A DNA stretch of 64,000 nt from Sphingomonas sp. DG1-23. GTDB taxonomy: Bacteria > Pseudomonadota > Alphaproteobacteria > Sphingomonadales > Sphingomonadaceae. This document shows, piece by piece, positions 16,160-24,720 of the stretch. Position 1 is the first letter of the stretch; every line of letters starts with the position of its first letter. A model generated the notes under the pieces. That model did no database searches. It worked only from the letters and a program-made list of their open reading frames with translations, and was not told the origin of the DNA. The DNA lies in assembly GCF_030730875.1 (NCBI RefSeq), contig NZ_JAVAMA010000004.1:186001-250000 (forward strand). Direction: 5' to 3'. The translations under genes were made by a program, and so were the position numbers.

Positions 16160-16180
16160 ATAATACGTATGATCATCATT
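16160..16180. promoter_or_regulatory. Predicted operator upstream of the TonB receptor
   Basis: The site ataatacgtatgatcatcat shares tacgtatgat with the other sites of the locus and begins only 3 bases after the MFS stop codon. A ttgaca sequence (16180-16185) abuts it and could be a -35 element, but I see no well-spaced -10 box. Confidence 0.65.
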
Positions 16181-16233
16181 TGACATGCGGCATATTTTAT
16201 GATGGACAGGGGAAAATAATCGGAGAGGACATC

Positions 16234-19029
16234 ATGGCGTTTCTGGCCCGTAATCTGCGCGTCGCATTGCTCGCGACTCCCGCATTGGGTGCCTTGTTGT
16301 GGAGCGGCGCGGCAGCCGCCCAGACGGCCGATCCGGCCGCACAGACCGCCGCCGAGGCCGCCGATCCCGCGCTCGAGGAAACCGACGAGATCGTCGTCAC
16401 CGGCATCCGCGCCGCCGAGCGCGCAGCGATCGACATCAAGCGCAATTCGGTCGCAGTGGTCGATTCGATCGTCGCCGAGGATCTCGGCAAGCTTCCCGAC
16501 GGCAATGTCGCCGAATCGCTCCAGCGCGTCACCGGCGTGACGATCGAGCGCAATCGCGGCGAAGGGCGCTTCGTCACCGTCCGCGGCTTCGGACCCAAGT
16601 TCAACGCGGTCACCGTCAACGGCCGCACCCTGGCCACCGACAATAATGGCCGCGAATTCTCGTTCGACGTGCTGCCGTCCGAGATCATTTCGGGCGCCGA
16701 TGTCTACAAATCGCCGCAGGCCAACATCAACGGCGCGTCGATCGGCGCCACCGTCGACGTCCGCACCTTGCGCCCGCTCGACCAGAAGACCGGGTTCAAG
16801 TTCGCGGGCTCCGCGGCGGGAATGTGGTCCGAACTGGCCGATAGCTGGAACCCCGAAGTCTCGGGCGTGGCGAGCTGGAAGAATGATGCCGGCACCTTCG
16901 GCGTGGCGATTTCGGGCGTCTATTCGAAGCAGGACAACCGCATCGACGAATTCACCATCGGTGCGGGCCATGTAAAGCGGGGCAGCCTGGCCGCGAACCC
17001 GGCCGAGGGGCGCAACGCCAACGAGTATTTCTTCGGCCGTCTCGGCGCCGGGGTCACTCCGTTCACCGGCGTCGATATGCCGTCGAACCTGTCGCCCTTC
17101 TTCTTCGAGCGCGAATTGACTCGCTGGGGCGCGAACGCCTCGGTCCAGATGCGGCCGAGCGACAAGTTCACCGTCACGATCGACGGCCTGTATTCGAAGG
17201 CGCGCTTCGTCGAGCAGCAGACCGGTCTGGCCTATGACTTTTCGGGCGGCACGGTGGTCGAGCAGGTGGTGACGGGCGGCAGCCTCGTCGGCGGCGTCCA
17301 GACCGGCGGTGCGGTCCAGTTCCAGCGCGTGCAGGGTGGCTTCGTCGACCAGATCATCCAGTATGACGATCGCGACGTCACCACCGATCAGTTCGGCATC
17401 AATGTCGACTGGCGCCCGACCGACGATCTGCGGATCCGGCTCGACGGGTCGGTTTCGGATGCGCGCCGCCGCGGCAAGGAGAACAATCTGTTCACCACCA
17501 TCCGGCGGAAGAACATCAATTACAGCTATGATCGTCGCAGCGGCAGTCCGATCTATGATTATACGTTGAGCAGCCCCAATTATGCGGACGCCGCGACCAA
17601 TCCCCAGGGCGTGACCGCGCATTATTACATCTGGGGCGGCGGCGCGGATATCGACGACGAGATCGAGGAATATCGCAGCGACGTGGAATGGAAGCCGGGC
17701 GGTGGGCCTTTCACGCTGAGCGCCGGCGCGATGGCGCAGAGCCGGATCAAGACGATCACTGCGAACGAGACCTCGTTCGGCGAACAATGCGCCTATTGCA
17801 ATTCGGACCGCGTGCTGCCGGCATCCTTGTTCCAGCCGACCGATCGCAACTTCTTCTCGGGCGGCGGCGGGGATATCCTTCGCGACTGGCTGATCTACGA
17901 TCCGCTCGCACTGGTGCAAACCGTCGACCAGTTCGCCGCGCAAGACGGCAAGGCGTTCAATCCCGGGGTGTTCTCGCCGGCGGCCTCGTCGGTGGTGAAC
18001 GAGAAGGTTCGGGTCGGCTATCTGATGGGGTCGCTCGACACCCAGGTCGCCGGCATGCCGCTCGCGATCAATGTCGGCCTGCGCTACGAGAATACCGATT
18101 ACACCTCGTCGGGCGCATCGCGCACCGTGGTCAGCGCCCGGCCGAACGGCGCGGGCCAGAATATCGTCGTGGTGTCGCCGGTGATCCCGGTCAGCTTCCG
18201 CGGCAAATATGACGACTGGCTGCCGTCGCTCAACGCACGGCTTTCGCTGACCGACAATCTCCTGCTGCGCTTCGCCGCCTCGAAGGTGATGACCCGGCCG
18301 ACGTTGTCCGATCTGTCGCCGCGCCAGTCGATCCAGACCAATCCGGGCAATGAGACGATCAGCCGCGGCAATCCGGATCTCCAGCCGTTCCGCGCGAAGC
18401 AGGTCGAGTTCGGCGCCGAATGGTATTTCACCCAAGATTCGCTGCTGAGCGGCGCGGTCTTCTACAAGGACATCGAATCCTTCGTGACATTGGTCACCAC
18501 CCCGCAGGTGGTCGATCAGGTGAGGTTCCAGGTCACCGTGCCGGACAATGGCAAGGGCGCGACGGTGAAGGGCTTCGAGATCGGCTATCGCCAGTCGTTC
18601 GCGTCGTGGCTGCCGGCGCCGTTCGACGGCTTCGGTGTGCAGACCAGCTTCAATTACACCGACTCGAACGCGAACTATACCAACGCGGTCGCCAATGTGT
18701 CGTTCGGGCTCGAGGGGCTTTCGAAGACGTCGTACAGCCTTGTCGGCTTTTACGAGAAATACGGCTTCTCGGCGCGCGCGGCCTATACCTATCGCGACAA
18801 TTTCCTGCAGGTCGCGTCGGGGCGCAACGGCGAGCCCGAATATTTCGATGCCTATGGTCAGCTCGACGTCAGCCTGTCCTACGACGTGGGATCGCACTTC
18901 ACCGTCTTCGCCGACGCGGTCAATCTGAACAACGCCAAGGAGTTCATCTATTCGGTGAGCGCGGACCGGACCAAGGAGTTCCGCCAGACCGGCAGGCGCG
19001 TTTCGGCGGGGGCGCGGGTTCGGTTCTAG
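16234..19029 (+). CDS. TonB-dependent receptor (Xanthomonas/Caulobacter type)
   Basis: Outer-membrane active transporter of 931 aa for oligosaccharides. The start at 16234 has gagagg 5 bases upstream and gives a signal peptide ending AAAAQ at residue 30. EIVVTGIR (residues 52-59) is the TonB-box-like segment of this group. The plug domain (about 65-190) contains DGNVAESLQRVTGV and VTVRGFGP. A 22-strand barrel follows and the protein ends in Phe (RVRF), as needed for BAM recognition. It has its own operator and lies between permease and GH28 genes, so it is probably the import gate of the locus. The exact glycan is unknown. Confidence 0.93.
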   Translation: MAFLARNLRVALLATPALGALLWSGAAAAQTADPAAQTAAEAADPALEETDEIVVTGIRAAERAAIDIKRNSVAVVDSIVAEDLGKLPDGNVAESLQRVTGVTIERNRGEGRFVTVRGFGPKFNAVTVNGRTLATDNNGREFSFDVLPSEIISGADVYKSPQANINGASIGATVDVRTLRPLDQKTGFKFAGSAAGMWSELADSWNPEVSGVASWKNDAGTFGVAISGVYSKQDNRIDEFTIGAGHVKRGSLAANPAEGRNANEYFFGRLGAGVTPFTGVDMPSNLSPFFFERELTRWGANASVQMRPSDKFTVTIDGLYSKARFVEQQTGLAYDFSGGTVVEQVVTGGSLVGGVQTGGAVQFQRVQGGFVDQIIQYDDRDVTTDQFGINVDWRPTDDLRIRLDGSVSDARRRGKENNLFTTIRRKNINYSYDRRSGSPIYDYTLSSPNYADAATNPQGVTAHYYIWGGGADIDDEIEEYRSDVEWKPGGGPFTLSAGAMAQSRIKTITANETSFGEQCAYCNSDRVLPASLFQPTDRNFFSGGGGDILRDWLIYDPLALVQTVDQFAAQDGKAFNPGVFSPAASSVVNEKVRVGYLMGSLDTQVAGMPLAINVGLRYENTDYTSSGASRTVVSARPNGAGQNIVVVSPVIPVSFRGKYDDWLPSLNARLSLTDNLLLRFAASKVMTRPTLSDLSPRQSIQTNPGNETISRGNPDLQPFRAKQVEFGAEWYFTQDSLLSGAVFYKDIESFVTLVTTPQVVDQVRFQVTVPDNGKGATVKGFEIGYRQSFASWLPAPFDGFGVQTSFNYTDSNANYTNAVANVSFGLEGLSKTSYSLVGFYEKYGFSARAAYTYRDNFLQVASGRNGEPEYFDAYGQLDVSLSYDVGSHFTVFADAVNLNNAKEFIYSVSADRTKEFRQTGRRVSAGARVRF

Positions 19030-19037
19030 ACGTGTTA

Positions 19038-19141
19038 AGCCCCTCCCCTTCAGGGGAGGGGTTGGGGTGGGGCATGTCCGCGGGCTTCGGTCTCAGTGAG
19101 ACATCCCCCACTCCCAACCCCTCCCCTGAAGGGGAGGGGCT
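19038..19141. repeat. 29-base perfect inverted repeat between convergent genes
   Basis: The arm at 19038-19066 (agcccctccccttcaggggag and on) is exactly complementary to 19113-19141. Each arm itself folds into a ccctccccttcaggggaggg hairpin. It fills the gap between the TonB receptor (+) and GH28 (-). A two-way terminator or a mobile miniature element is likely. Confidence 0.75.
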
Positions 19142-19147
19142 ATTTGA

Positions 19148-20770
19148 TCAGCTTCCATAAGTTGTCACATCGCCCAGTGCGACATCGCGGCTGTCGCGGC
19201 TGTCGAGCACCGCGTCGCGGCGCATCGGCGAGGCGATGCGATCGACGATCGCACCCTCGACGTTGCGCAACGCGACGACCGGGCGGGCGTCCGGAGCGGC
19301 GGTGCGCAGACTGACGTCGCGGATGGTGAGGCGGCGGGCATGGCGGGCGTAGAAGCCGGCAGCGGGCAGGGTGCCGAGATAGCTGACCTCGAGGCTGGTC
19401 TCGCGGCGATATTCGGGCACGCGGGCGGCATCCTCGCGCGTGCCGCCGCCGGCAGCAGCGATATCGATGTTGCGGAAGGTCACGTCCTCGACCGGGGAAT
19501 CGGCAATGCCCTCGACCCCGCAGGGAAAGCGCGGCTGCGCGCCCGATACCGCGACGTCCTCGAAGCGCACGCCGCGAATCCGGCCGACCGGCGTGCCGCG
19601 CGGTGCGCGCATCCGCGCGGCATGGTGGACGAATAACGGATGATTGACCGGATCGCGCAGGATGATCCCCGATACCGACACGTCTTCCAGCGTCCCGCCG
19701 TCGACGATCCCCATCAGGATTCCGCGGCTATGGGTGCAGATGCAGTCGCTGATCCGGACGTTGCGGAAGCCGCCATTGGTCTCGGTGCCCAATTTGATCC
19801 GGCCGAGCGGGCCCAGCTTGTCGGGGGCGGGATAGTCCGATGCGCGGTAGCTGCCGTCGAGCAGCGATCCCATCGCATAGCCGCTGGTCTTGCAGCCCGC
19901 GATCAATATGTCTTCGCAGATCACCGCGCGGCCGAGCGCGTAGCTGCTCTTGAGGACGATCGCATCGTCCCTGGGCGCGTTGACCGTGCAATTGACCACC
20001 CGCACGTCGCGGCACGCATCGATGTCGATGCCGTCGCGATCGGTGTCGATCACGAGGCCGTCGAGTTGCATATTGGTGCAGCCATGCGCGATCACGCCGA
20101 AATGCCCGGCCTGCAGGATAGTGAAGCCGTGGAGGCGGACGTTGCGGCAGTTCATCAGCCCGATCGCCTTGTTGGCGCGGCCGATCGGCGCGCGTTCCTT
20201 CGCATCGCGCAGCGCCAGTTCGCGCGGCGTGATGCCGAGCGCGGCGGCGGACTGCCAGCCCGGGCGGGCATGCCAGCGATCGCCCGGACCCTCGCGGTCG
20301 AGCCCCAGCCCGTGGAGCATGCCCGGGCCGAGGATCGCGACGTTGGACACCCCGTCGCCGCGGATCAGGCTGTTGTGGACATGGGTGATCCCGAAATCCT
20401 GGAACTGCTCCTCCCGGTAATTCTCGGGCGGATCGTATTGCGCGCCGTGGGTGTCGGGATCGGCGGCGACGATCGTCGCGCCCGCCGAGAGCACCAGCGC
20501 GATATTGTCGCGCAGCCGCAGGGTGAAGCAGAGATAGCGGCCCGCCGGGATCACGACGGTGCCGCCGCCGCGCTTCGCCGCCGTCTCGATCGCGCGATTG
20601 ATTGCCGGGCTGTCGATCGTCTTGCCGTCGCCGCGCGCACCGTGGCGGCGGACATCCTCGAACACGCCGGCGGCGACCGCCTGCGCCTGATCGGTCAGCC
20701 CGGCGGCGAGCAGCAAGGCGCCGGTGCCGAACAGCGTGGCGCGGCGATCGATCATGGCAGCTGTAAACAA
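19148..20770 (-). CDS. GH28-like polygalacturonase-type glycosidase
   Basis: Secreted right-handed beta-helix glycosidase of family GH28, about 540 aa. Catalytic landmarks are DTDRDGIDID, the paired Asp in APRDDAIVLKS and RIKLGTETNGG (the RIK motif). The usual GHG is replaced around TSGYAMGS. The TTG at 20770 has gggag 6 bases upstream and is used here; an ATG at 20755 (MIDRRATLFGTG) would lose five residues and lacks a good ribosome site. A signal peptide ending QAQA follows in either case. Activity on galacturonan or rhamnogalacturonan is the family norm. The operator at 20811 lies between it and the divergent beta-helix gene. Confidence 0.85.
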   Translation of the reverse strand: MFTAAMIDRRATLFGTGALLLAAGLTDQAQAVAAGVFEDVRRHGARGDGKTIDSPAINRAIETAAKRGGGTVVIPAGRYLCFTLRLRDNIALVLSAGATIVAADPDTHGAQYDPPENYREEQFQDFGITHVHNSLIRGDGVSNVAILGPGMLHGLGLDREGPGDRWHARPGWQSAAALGITPRELALRDAKERAPIGRANKAIGLMNCRNVRLHGFTILQAGHFGVIAHGCTNMQLDGLVIDTDRDGIDIDACRDVRVVNCTVNAPRDDAIVLKSSYALGRAVICEDILIAGCKTSGYAMGSLLDGSYRASDYPAPDKLGPLGRIKLGTETNGGFRNVRISDCICTHSRGILMGIVDGGTLEDVSVSGIILRDPVNHPLFVHHAARMRAPRGTPVGRIRGVRFEDVAVSGAQPRFPCGVEGIADSPVEDVTFRNIDIAAAGGGTREDAARVPEYRRETSLEVSYLGTLPAAGFYARHARRLTIRDVSLRTAAPDARPVVALRNVEGAIVDRIASPMRRDAVLDSRDSRDVALGDVTTYGS

Positions 20771-20810
20771 TGCGCTCTCCCGCAACAGCGCGCTTGCATG
20801 CGCGTCAAAC

Positions 20811-20830
20811 ATAAGACATCATACGTATAT
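20811..20830. promoter_or_regulatory. Predicted operator between GH28 and beta-helix genes
   Basis: The site ataagacatcatacgtatat, read on the minus strand, holds acgtatgatgtct. These 13 bases are identical to 30924-30936 upstream of the eight-gene operon. It lies 41 bases before the GH28 TTG start and 58 bases before the beta-helix ATG. Confidence 0.68.
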
Positions 20831-20887
20831 CGCGAGCGCTGTCCATCGGCGTTCCGCTTCAACGACAAGCATTTGGGAGCAGGATCG

Positions 20888-22906
20888 ATGAACGCTGGCG
20901 CCGCTAGATCGCCGATCCGCGCGACCGCGCGAACCGCGATGACGGTGGCGGCATTGCTCGCAGCGACGAGCGCCTTTGCCCAGGCAGTGATCCATGTCGC
21001 GCCGAACGGCGACGATCGCGCGCCGGGCAGCAAGGCGCGGCCGGTGCGCTCGCTCGAACGCGCGCAGGCGCTGGCGCGCGCGGCCAATGCGGGCGGCGAC
21101 GTCACCGTGATCCTCGCCGACGGCAGCTACAGCCTCGAGCGGCCGCTGCGCTTTGGTGCTGCGGACGGAGGGCGGCGCGGCCACCGGGTCGAATGGCGTG
21201 CGGCCGACGGCGCGCAGCCGATGCTGTCGGGCGGACTGAACGTCGGCGGCTTCCGCCTTTATGACGAAGAGCGGCGGATCTGGGTCGCCGACGTGCCCAA
21301 GGGCGTGGATTCGCGCCAGCTCTGGGTCAACGACCAGCTCGCCGAACGGCCGTGGATCGAGATCAAGGCCACGGATCTCGCCTTCACCGCCACCGGCTTC
21401 GACATCGTCAATCCCGACCTCGCTTATGTCGCGGCGATCAAGCGGGCGGACCGGCTCGAGCTCGAGGCGACCGGCTTCTTCACCGATCGCTATTCGCCGG
21501 TGCAGTCGATCGCGGGGCGCACGGTGACGATGCAGCAACCGGCATGGGACAATAACAGCTGGGGCTATGACACCATTACCAAACCGATCTTCCCGGCGGA
21601 TTCGCGGCTGTTCCTCGTCAACGCGCTCGAATTCATCGGCAAGGCCAATGACTGGCACGCCAGGCCCTATCAATGGTTCCTCGATCCGCAGGCCGGCAAG
21701 CTCTATCTTCGGATCGCGCAGGACGACGATGTCAGGCGGCTGAAGGTGGTGCTGCCGCGGCTCGATGCATTGGTCTCGATCGCGGGTACGCCGGCGGCCC
21801 CGGTCGAGCGGCTGAGCTTCCGGGGCTTGCGCTTCTCCTACACCAGCTGGATGGGGCCTTCGCAGCCGACCGGCTATGCCAACCAGCAGAGCGGCGCCTT
21901 TCTGTCCGAAGTCTCGCCGATCCGGCCGCAATCGGCGTGGCAGAGCTGCGGCTGGGGCTGCGTCGAGTTCGAATCGATGCGCCAGCGCTGGAACCAGATG
22001 CCCGCCGCCGTCCAGGTCGCCGCGGCGCGCGACGTGACGTTCGAGGGGAACCGCTTCACCCAGCTCGGCCAGATCGGGCTCGGCATCGGCAACGACGCCA
22101 ACGCCAATCTGAGCGGCGCCGGCCTCGCCACTGCGCGGATCCGGGTGGCACGCAACCATTTCGCGGTGCTTTCCGGCAGCGCGATCATGGCAGGCGGCAT
22201 CCGCGCCGACGCGCATCATCCCGGCGACGCCGCCTTGGTCAATCGCGATCTCGTCATCGAGGACAATGTGGTCGCGACGGTGAGCCAGGATTACAAGGAC
22301 AATGCCGCGATCCTGACCACCTATGTCAGCGGCGCGCGGATCGCGCACAACGACGTCAGCGACGCGCCCTATGACGGCATCGCGGTCGGCTGGGGCTGGG
22401 GGTATAACGATGCCGGCGGCAACCCGAATTACGACGAGAACCAGAAGGGCTACGTTCACAATATCCGCTACACCACGCCGACGACCTTGCGCGATACCGT
22501 GGTGGAGAATAACCGCATCCACGGCGTGAAGACGTGGTTCATGGACGGCGGCGCGATCTACAATCTGTCGGCCAATCCCGGCGCGGTCATCCGCGGCAAC
22601 CACATCTTCGATATCGACGACAAGATCGCGATCTATCTCGATGAAGGCAGCAAGCATTTCCGGGTGACCGGCAACGTCGTCGAGACGCGCGGCAAATGGC
22701 TCAACATCAACACCGCCGGCAAGATGTTCCGCCGGCGGATCTCGACCGACAATCTGGCGACCGGCAATTGGCACAGTTCGTCCACCACCGGCGGGCGCTG
22801 GCTGGCCGAGATCGGCAATACCGCGCGCGACAATGTACTGGTGCCCGACCGCGATTGGCCCGCCGAGGCCAAGGCGGTGATCGATAACGCAGGCGTGCGC
22901 CGCTGA
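20888..22906 (+). CDS. Secreted right-handed beta-helix protein, possibly GH141-like
   Basis: Exported protein of 672 aa starting at 20888 behind gggagcagg. The signal peptide ends SAFAQ near residue 33. The first domain, VAPNGDDRAPGSKARPVRSLERAQALAR, is the opening seen in pectate-lyase-like and GH141 beta-helix enzymes. Helix repeats with IEDN, VENNRI, GAIYNL and IRGNHI fill residues about 240-650. GH141 includes an alpha-L-fucosidase acting on rhamnogalacturonan II, which would suit the two other fucosidases here, but I cannot prove the family or assign catalytic Asp residues with certainty. It ends in a clear terminator. Confidence 0.7.
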   Translation: MNAGAARSPIRATARTAMTVAALLAATSAFAQAVIHVAPNGDDRAPGSKARPVRSLERAQALARAANAGGDVTVILADGSYSLERPLRFGAADGGRRGHRVEWRAADGAQPMLSGGLNVGGFRLYDEERRIWVADVPKGVDSRQLWVNDQLAERPWIEIKATDLAFTATGFDIVNPDLAYVAAIKRADRLELEATGFFTDRYSPVQSIAGRTVTMQQPAWDNNSWGYDTITKPIFPADSRLFLVNALEFIGKANDWHARPYQWFLDPQAGKLYLRIAQDDDVRRLKVVLPRLDALVSIAGTPAAPVERLSFRGLRFSYTSWMGPSQPTGYANQQSGAFLSEVSPIRPQSAWQSCGWGCVEFESMRQRWNQMPAAVQVAAARDVTFEGNRFTQLGQIGLGIGNDANANLSGAGLATARIRVARNHFAVLSGSAIMAGGIRADAHHPGDAALVNRDLVIEDNVVATVSQDYKDNAAILTTYVSGARIAHNDVSDAPYDGIAVGWGWGYNDAGGNPNYDENQKGYVHNIRYTTPTTLRDTVVENNRIHGVKTWFMDGGAIYNLSANPGAVIRGNHIFDIDDKIAIYLDEGSKHFRVTGNVVETRGKWLNINTAGKMFRRRISTDNLATGNWHSSSTTGGRWLAEIGNTARDNVLVPDRDWPAEAKAVIDNAGVRR

Positions 22907-22939
22907 CTCCATTCGCATACCGGCCCCCTCCCCGGTCTT

Positions 22940-22978
22940 CGGCCGCCGCACCTGAATGGCGCGGCGGCCGATTTTTTC
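22940..22978 (+). terminator. Rho-independent terminator after the beta-helix gene
   Basis: A 10-base stem, cggccgccgc (22940-22949) with gcggcggccg (22961-22970), and an 11-base loop are followed by a six-T run (22972-22977). The T run overlaps the stop codon of the convergent glycerate kinase gene. Confidence 0.85.
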
Positions 22979-23780
22979 AGGCAGGGCGGCGGTCGGTGTC
23001 GAGGCGCAGGAAGAGGTCGGCGCGGGCGGGCATCTCTTCGAGAATCCAGCGCGTCAGCCGCTCGTAATGCGCGATGAAGCGGGCGAGGGTAGGGGCGTCC
23101 ATCAGGCCCGCCGTGTCGCGGCCCTGCGCTTCGAGGGTTCGGCGCAGCGTGTCTTCCTGTTCGCCGCGCCAGCGCGCGACGATCTCGAAACCGGGCGCGG
23201 CGAGGAGGACGAGGCGGTCGATCCGCGCGAACAGATCGGCATAGCTGGTCCGCAGCGCGGCGTTGACCGCGCGCCGCCACACGCCCTCGGGATCGGCGTC
23301 GCGCTCGAGCGCATTGACCGGCACTGCCAGGACGCGGTCGTCCTCCGCGCGGGCGCCGACGCACCAGCCTTCGAAGATCAGCAAGTCGAGATTGGCTGGA
23401 ACCGGCTGCCAACGTGTTTCAGGCTCGGGTTCGTCGCGCGCCTTGTCGAAGCGAGGGAGAACGGTGGCGTGCCCGGCGCGGATCGCGTCGAGCGATGCGA
23501 TCCCGTACGCCACGTCATGCGTCAGCGGGACGCCGCGGGTCCGTAGCAAGGGGTGGACGTCCCGCGCCAGCGCCGCGCGTGCCTCTCCAGACAGATAGAG
23601 ATCGTCGAGCGACAGGATCGCAGTGGCGATGCCGCGCGCCGCCATCCGGTCGCGCAGACCCTCCGCCAGCGTCGACTTGCCCGATCCCTGCGCGCCGCAG
23701 AGGCCGAGGATCAGCGGCCGGCGCGCGCCCGCGAGCCAGCCGCGAACCGCGGTCTCTACCCGGTCAAGCGACCCGGTCAC
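22977..23780 (-). CDS. D-glycerate 3-kinase-like protein
   Basis: P-loop kinase of 267 aa in the plant/yeast-type glycerate kinase group. The Walker A motif is GAQGSGKST, followed by ILSLDDLYL and a LIFEGWCVG region as in that family. The GTG at 23780 is chosen so that the protein starts VTGSLDRVE, about 20 residues before the first strand; this overlaps the upstream dehydrogenase stop by 17 bases. It would convert D-glycerate to 3-phosphoglycerate and feed glycolysis. Last gene of the eight-gene operon; with the 2-hydroxyacid dehydrogenase it suggests that hydroxypyruvate or tartronate semialdehyde is made upstream. Confidence 0.82.
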   Translation of the reverse strand: MTGSLDRVETAVRGWLAGARRPLILGLCGAQGSGKSTLAEGLRDRMAARGIATAILSLDDLYLSGEARAALARDVHPLLRTRGVPLTHDVAYGIASLDAIRAGHATVLPRFDKARDEPEPETRWQPVPANLDLLIFEGWCVGARAEDDRVLAVPVNALERDADPEGVWRRAVNAALRTSYADLFARIDRLVLLAAPGFEIVARWRGEQEDTLRRTLEAQGRDTAGLMDAPTLARFIAHYERLTRWILEEMPARADLFLRLDTDRRPA

Positions 23781-24720
23781 GCGGCGGCTCGCCCGCGAAA
23801 AAGGCGTCGAGATTGTCGGCGACGCGCATCCCCATCGCGATCCGCGTCTCGCGCGTCGCGCTGCCGAGGTGCGGCAGCAGCACCGCATTAGGGCAGGCGA
23901 GCAGCGCCGGCGCCACTTGCGGCTCCTGCGCATAGACGTCGAGCCCCGCCGCGGCGATGGTCCCGTTCGACAGGGCGTCGGCGAGAGCGGTTTCGTCGAC
24001 CAAAGTGCCGCGCGCGGTGTTCACCAGCACCGCGCTTGGGCGCATCGCCGACAGGAAATCGGCATCGACCATGTGGCGCGTCGCCGCGCCGCCGGGGGCG
24101 TGGAGCGACACCACATCCGAATCGGCGGCGAGCGCGGCGGGTGTCGCGCGATAGGCTTTAGCCGGCATGTCGTCGGCACGGCTGCGGCTGTGATAGATTA
24201 TGTGCATCCCGAACGCCCGCGCGCGCTCGGCGGTGGCACGCGCGATGCGGCCATAGCCGATCAGCCCGAGCGTCTTGCCGCCGAGGCTGGTGCCGAGCAG
24301 ATGCGTCGGCCGCCAGCCGGACCATTTCCCCGCGCGCAATTCGCGCTCGCCTTCGGAGGCGCGCCGAGTGGCCATCAGGATCAGCAGCATCGCGATATCG
24401 GCAGTGGCGTCGGTGAGCACGTCGGGGGTGTTGGTGACGATGATCCCGGCGGCGCGCGCGGCGTCGAGGTCGATATGCTCGAAGCCGGCGCCGTAATTGG
24501 CGATGATCCGGGCGCGGCGACCATCGACCGCGACGATGTCCGGCGGCAGCCGGTCGGTGACCGTCGGGCACACCGCGTCATGGTCGCGCATCGCCGCGGC
24601 CAATGCGGGGGAGTCGAGCGGGACGTCGTCGAGGTTGCGCGTGACATCGTAGCGTTCGGCCAGCCGCTCCTCGACCGGCTGTGGCCAGCGCCGGGTGAGC
24701 AGGATGCGGGGACGGCTCAC
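23764..24720 (-). CDS. D-2-hydroxyacid dehydrogenase (glyoxylate/hydroxypyruvate reductase-like)
   Basis: NAD(P)-dependent oxidoreductase of 318 aa. The nucleotide fold shows LGLIGYGRIARA, where the third Gly position is Ala-like. Catalytic residues fit Arg in NTARG, Glu in DVYAQEP and His in LLPHLGSAT. The start is GTG at 24720, whose last two bases form the stop of the preceding gene (GTGA). It is closest in style to glyoxylate and hydroxypyruvate reductases, which make glycolate or D-glycerate. The next gene is a glycerate kinase, so reduction of hydroxypyruvate to D-glycerate is the most economical role. Confidence 0.85.
   Translation of the reverse strand: MSRPRILLTRRWPQPVEERLAERYDVTRNLDDVPLDSPALAAAMRDHDAVCPTVTDRLPPDIVAVDGRRARIIANYGAGFEHIDLDAARAAGIIVTNTPDVLTDATADIAMLLILMATRRASEGERELRAGKWSGWRPTHLLGTSLGGKTLGLIGYGRIARATAERARAFGMHIIYHSRSRADDMPAKAYRATPAALAADSDVVSLHAPGGAATRHMVDADFLSAMRPSAVLVNTARGTLVDETALADALSNGTIAAAGLDVYAQEPQVAPALLACPNAVLLPHLGSATRETRIAMGMRVADNLDAFFAGEPPRDRVA

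Noticed and set aside
19640..20887. Long upstream extension of the beta-helix gene frame
   Set aside because: It is antisense to GH28. A signal peptide and ribosome site mark the true start at 20888.
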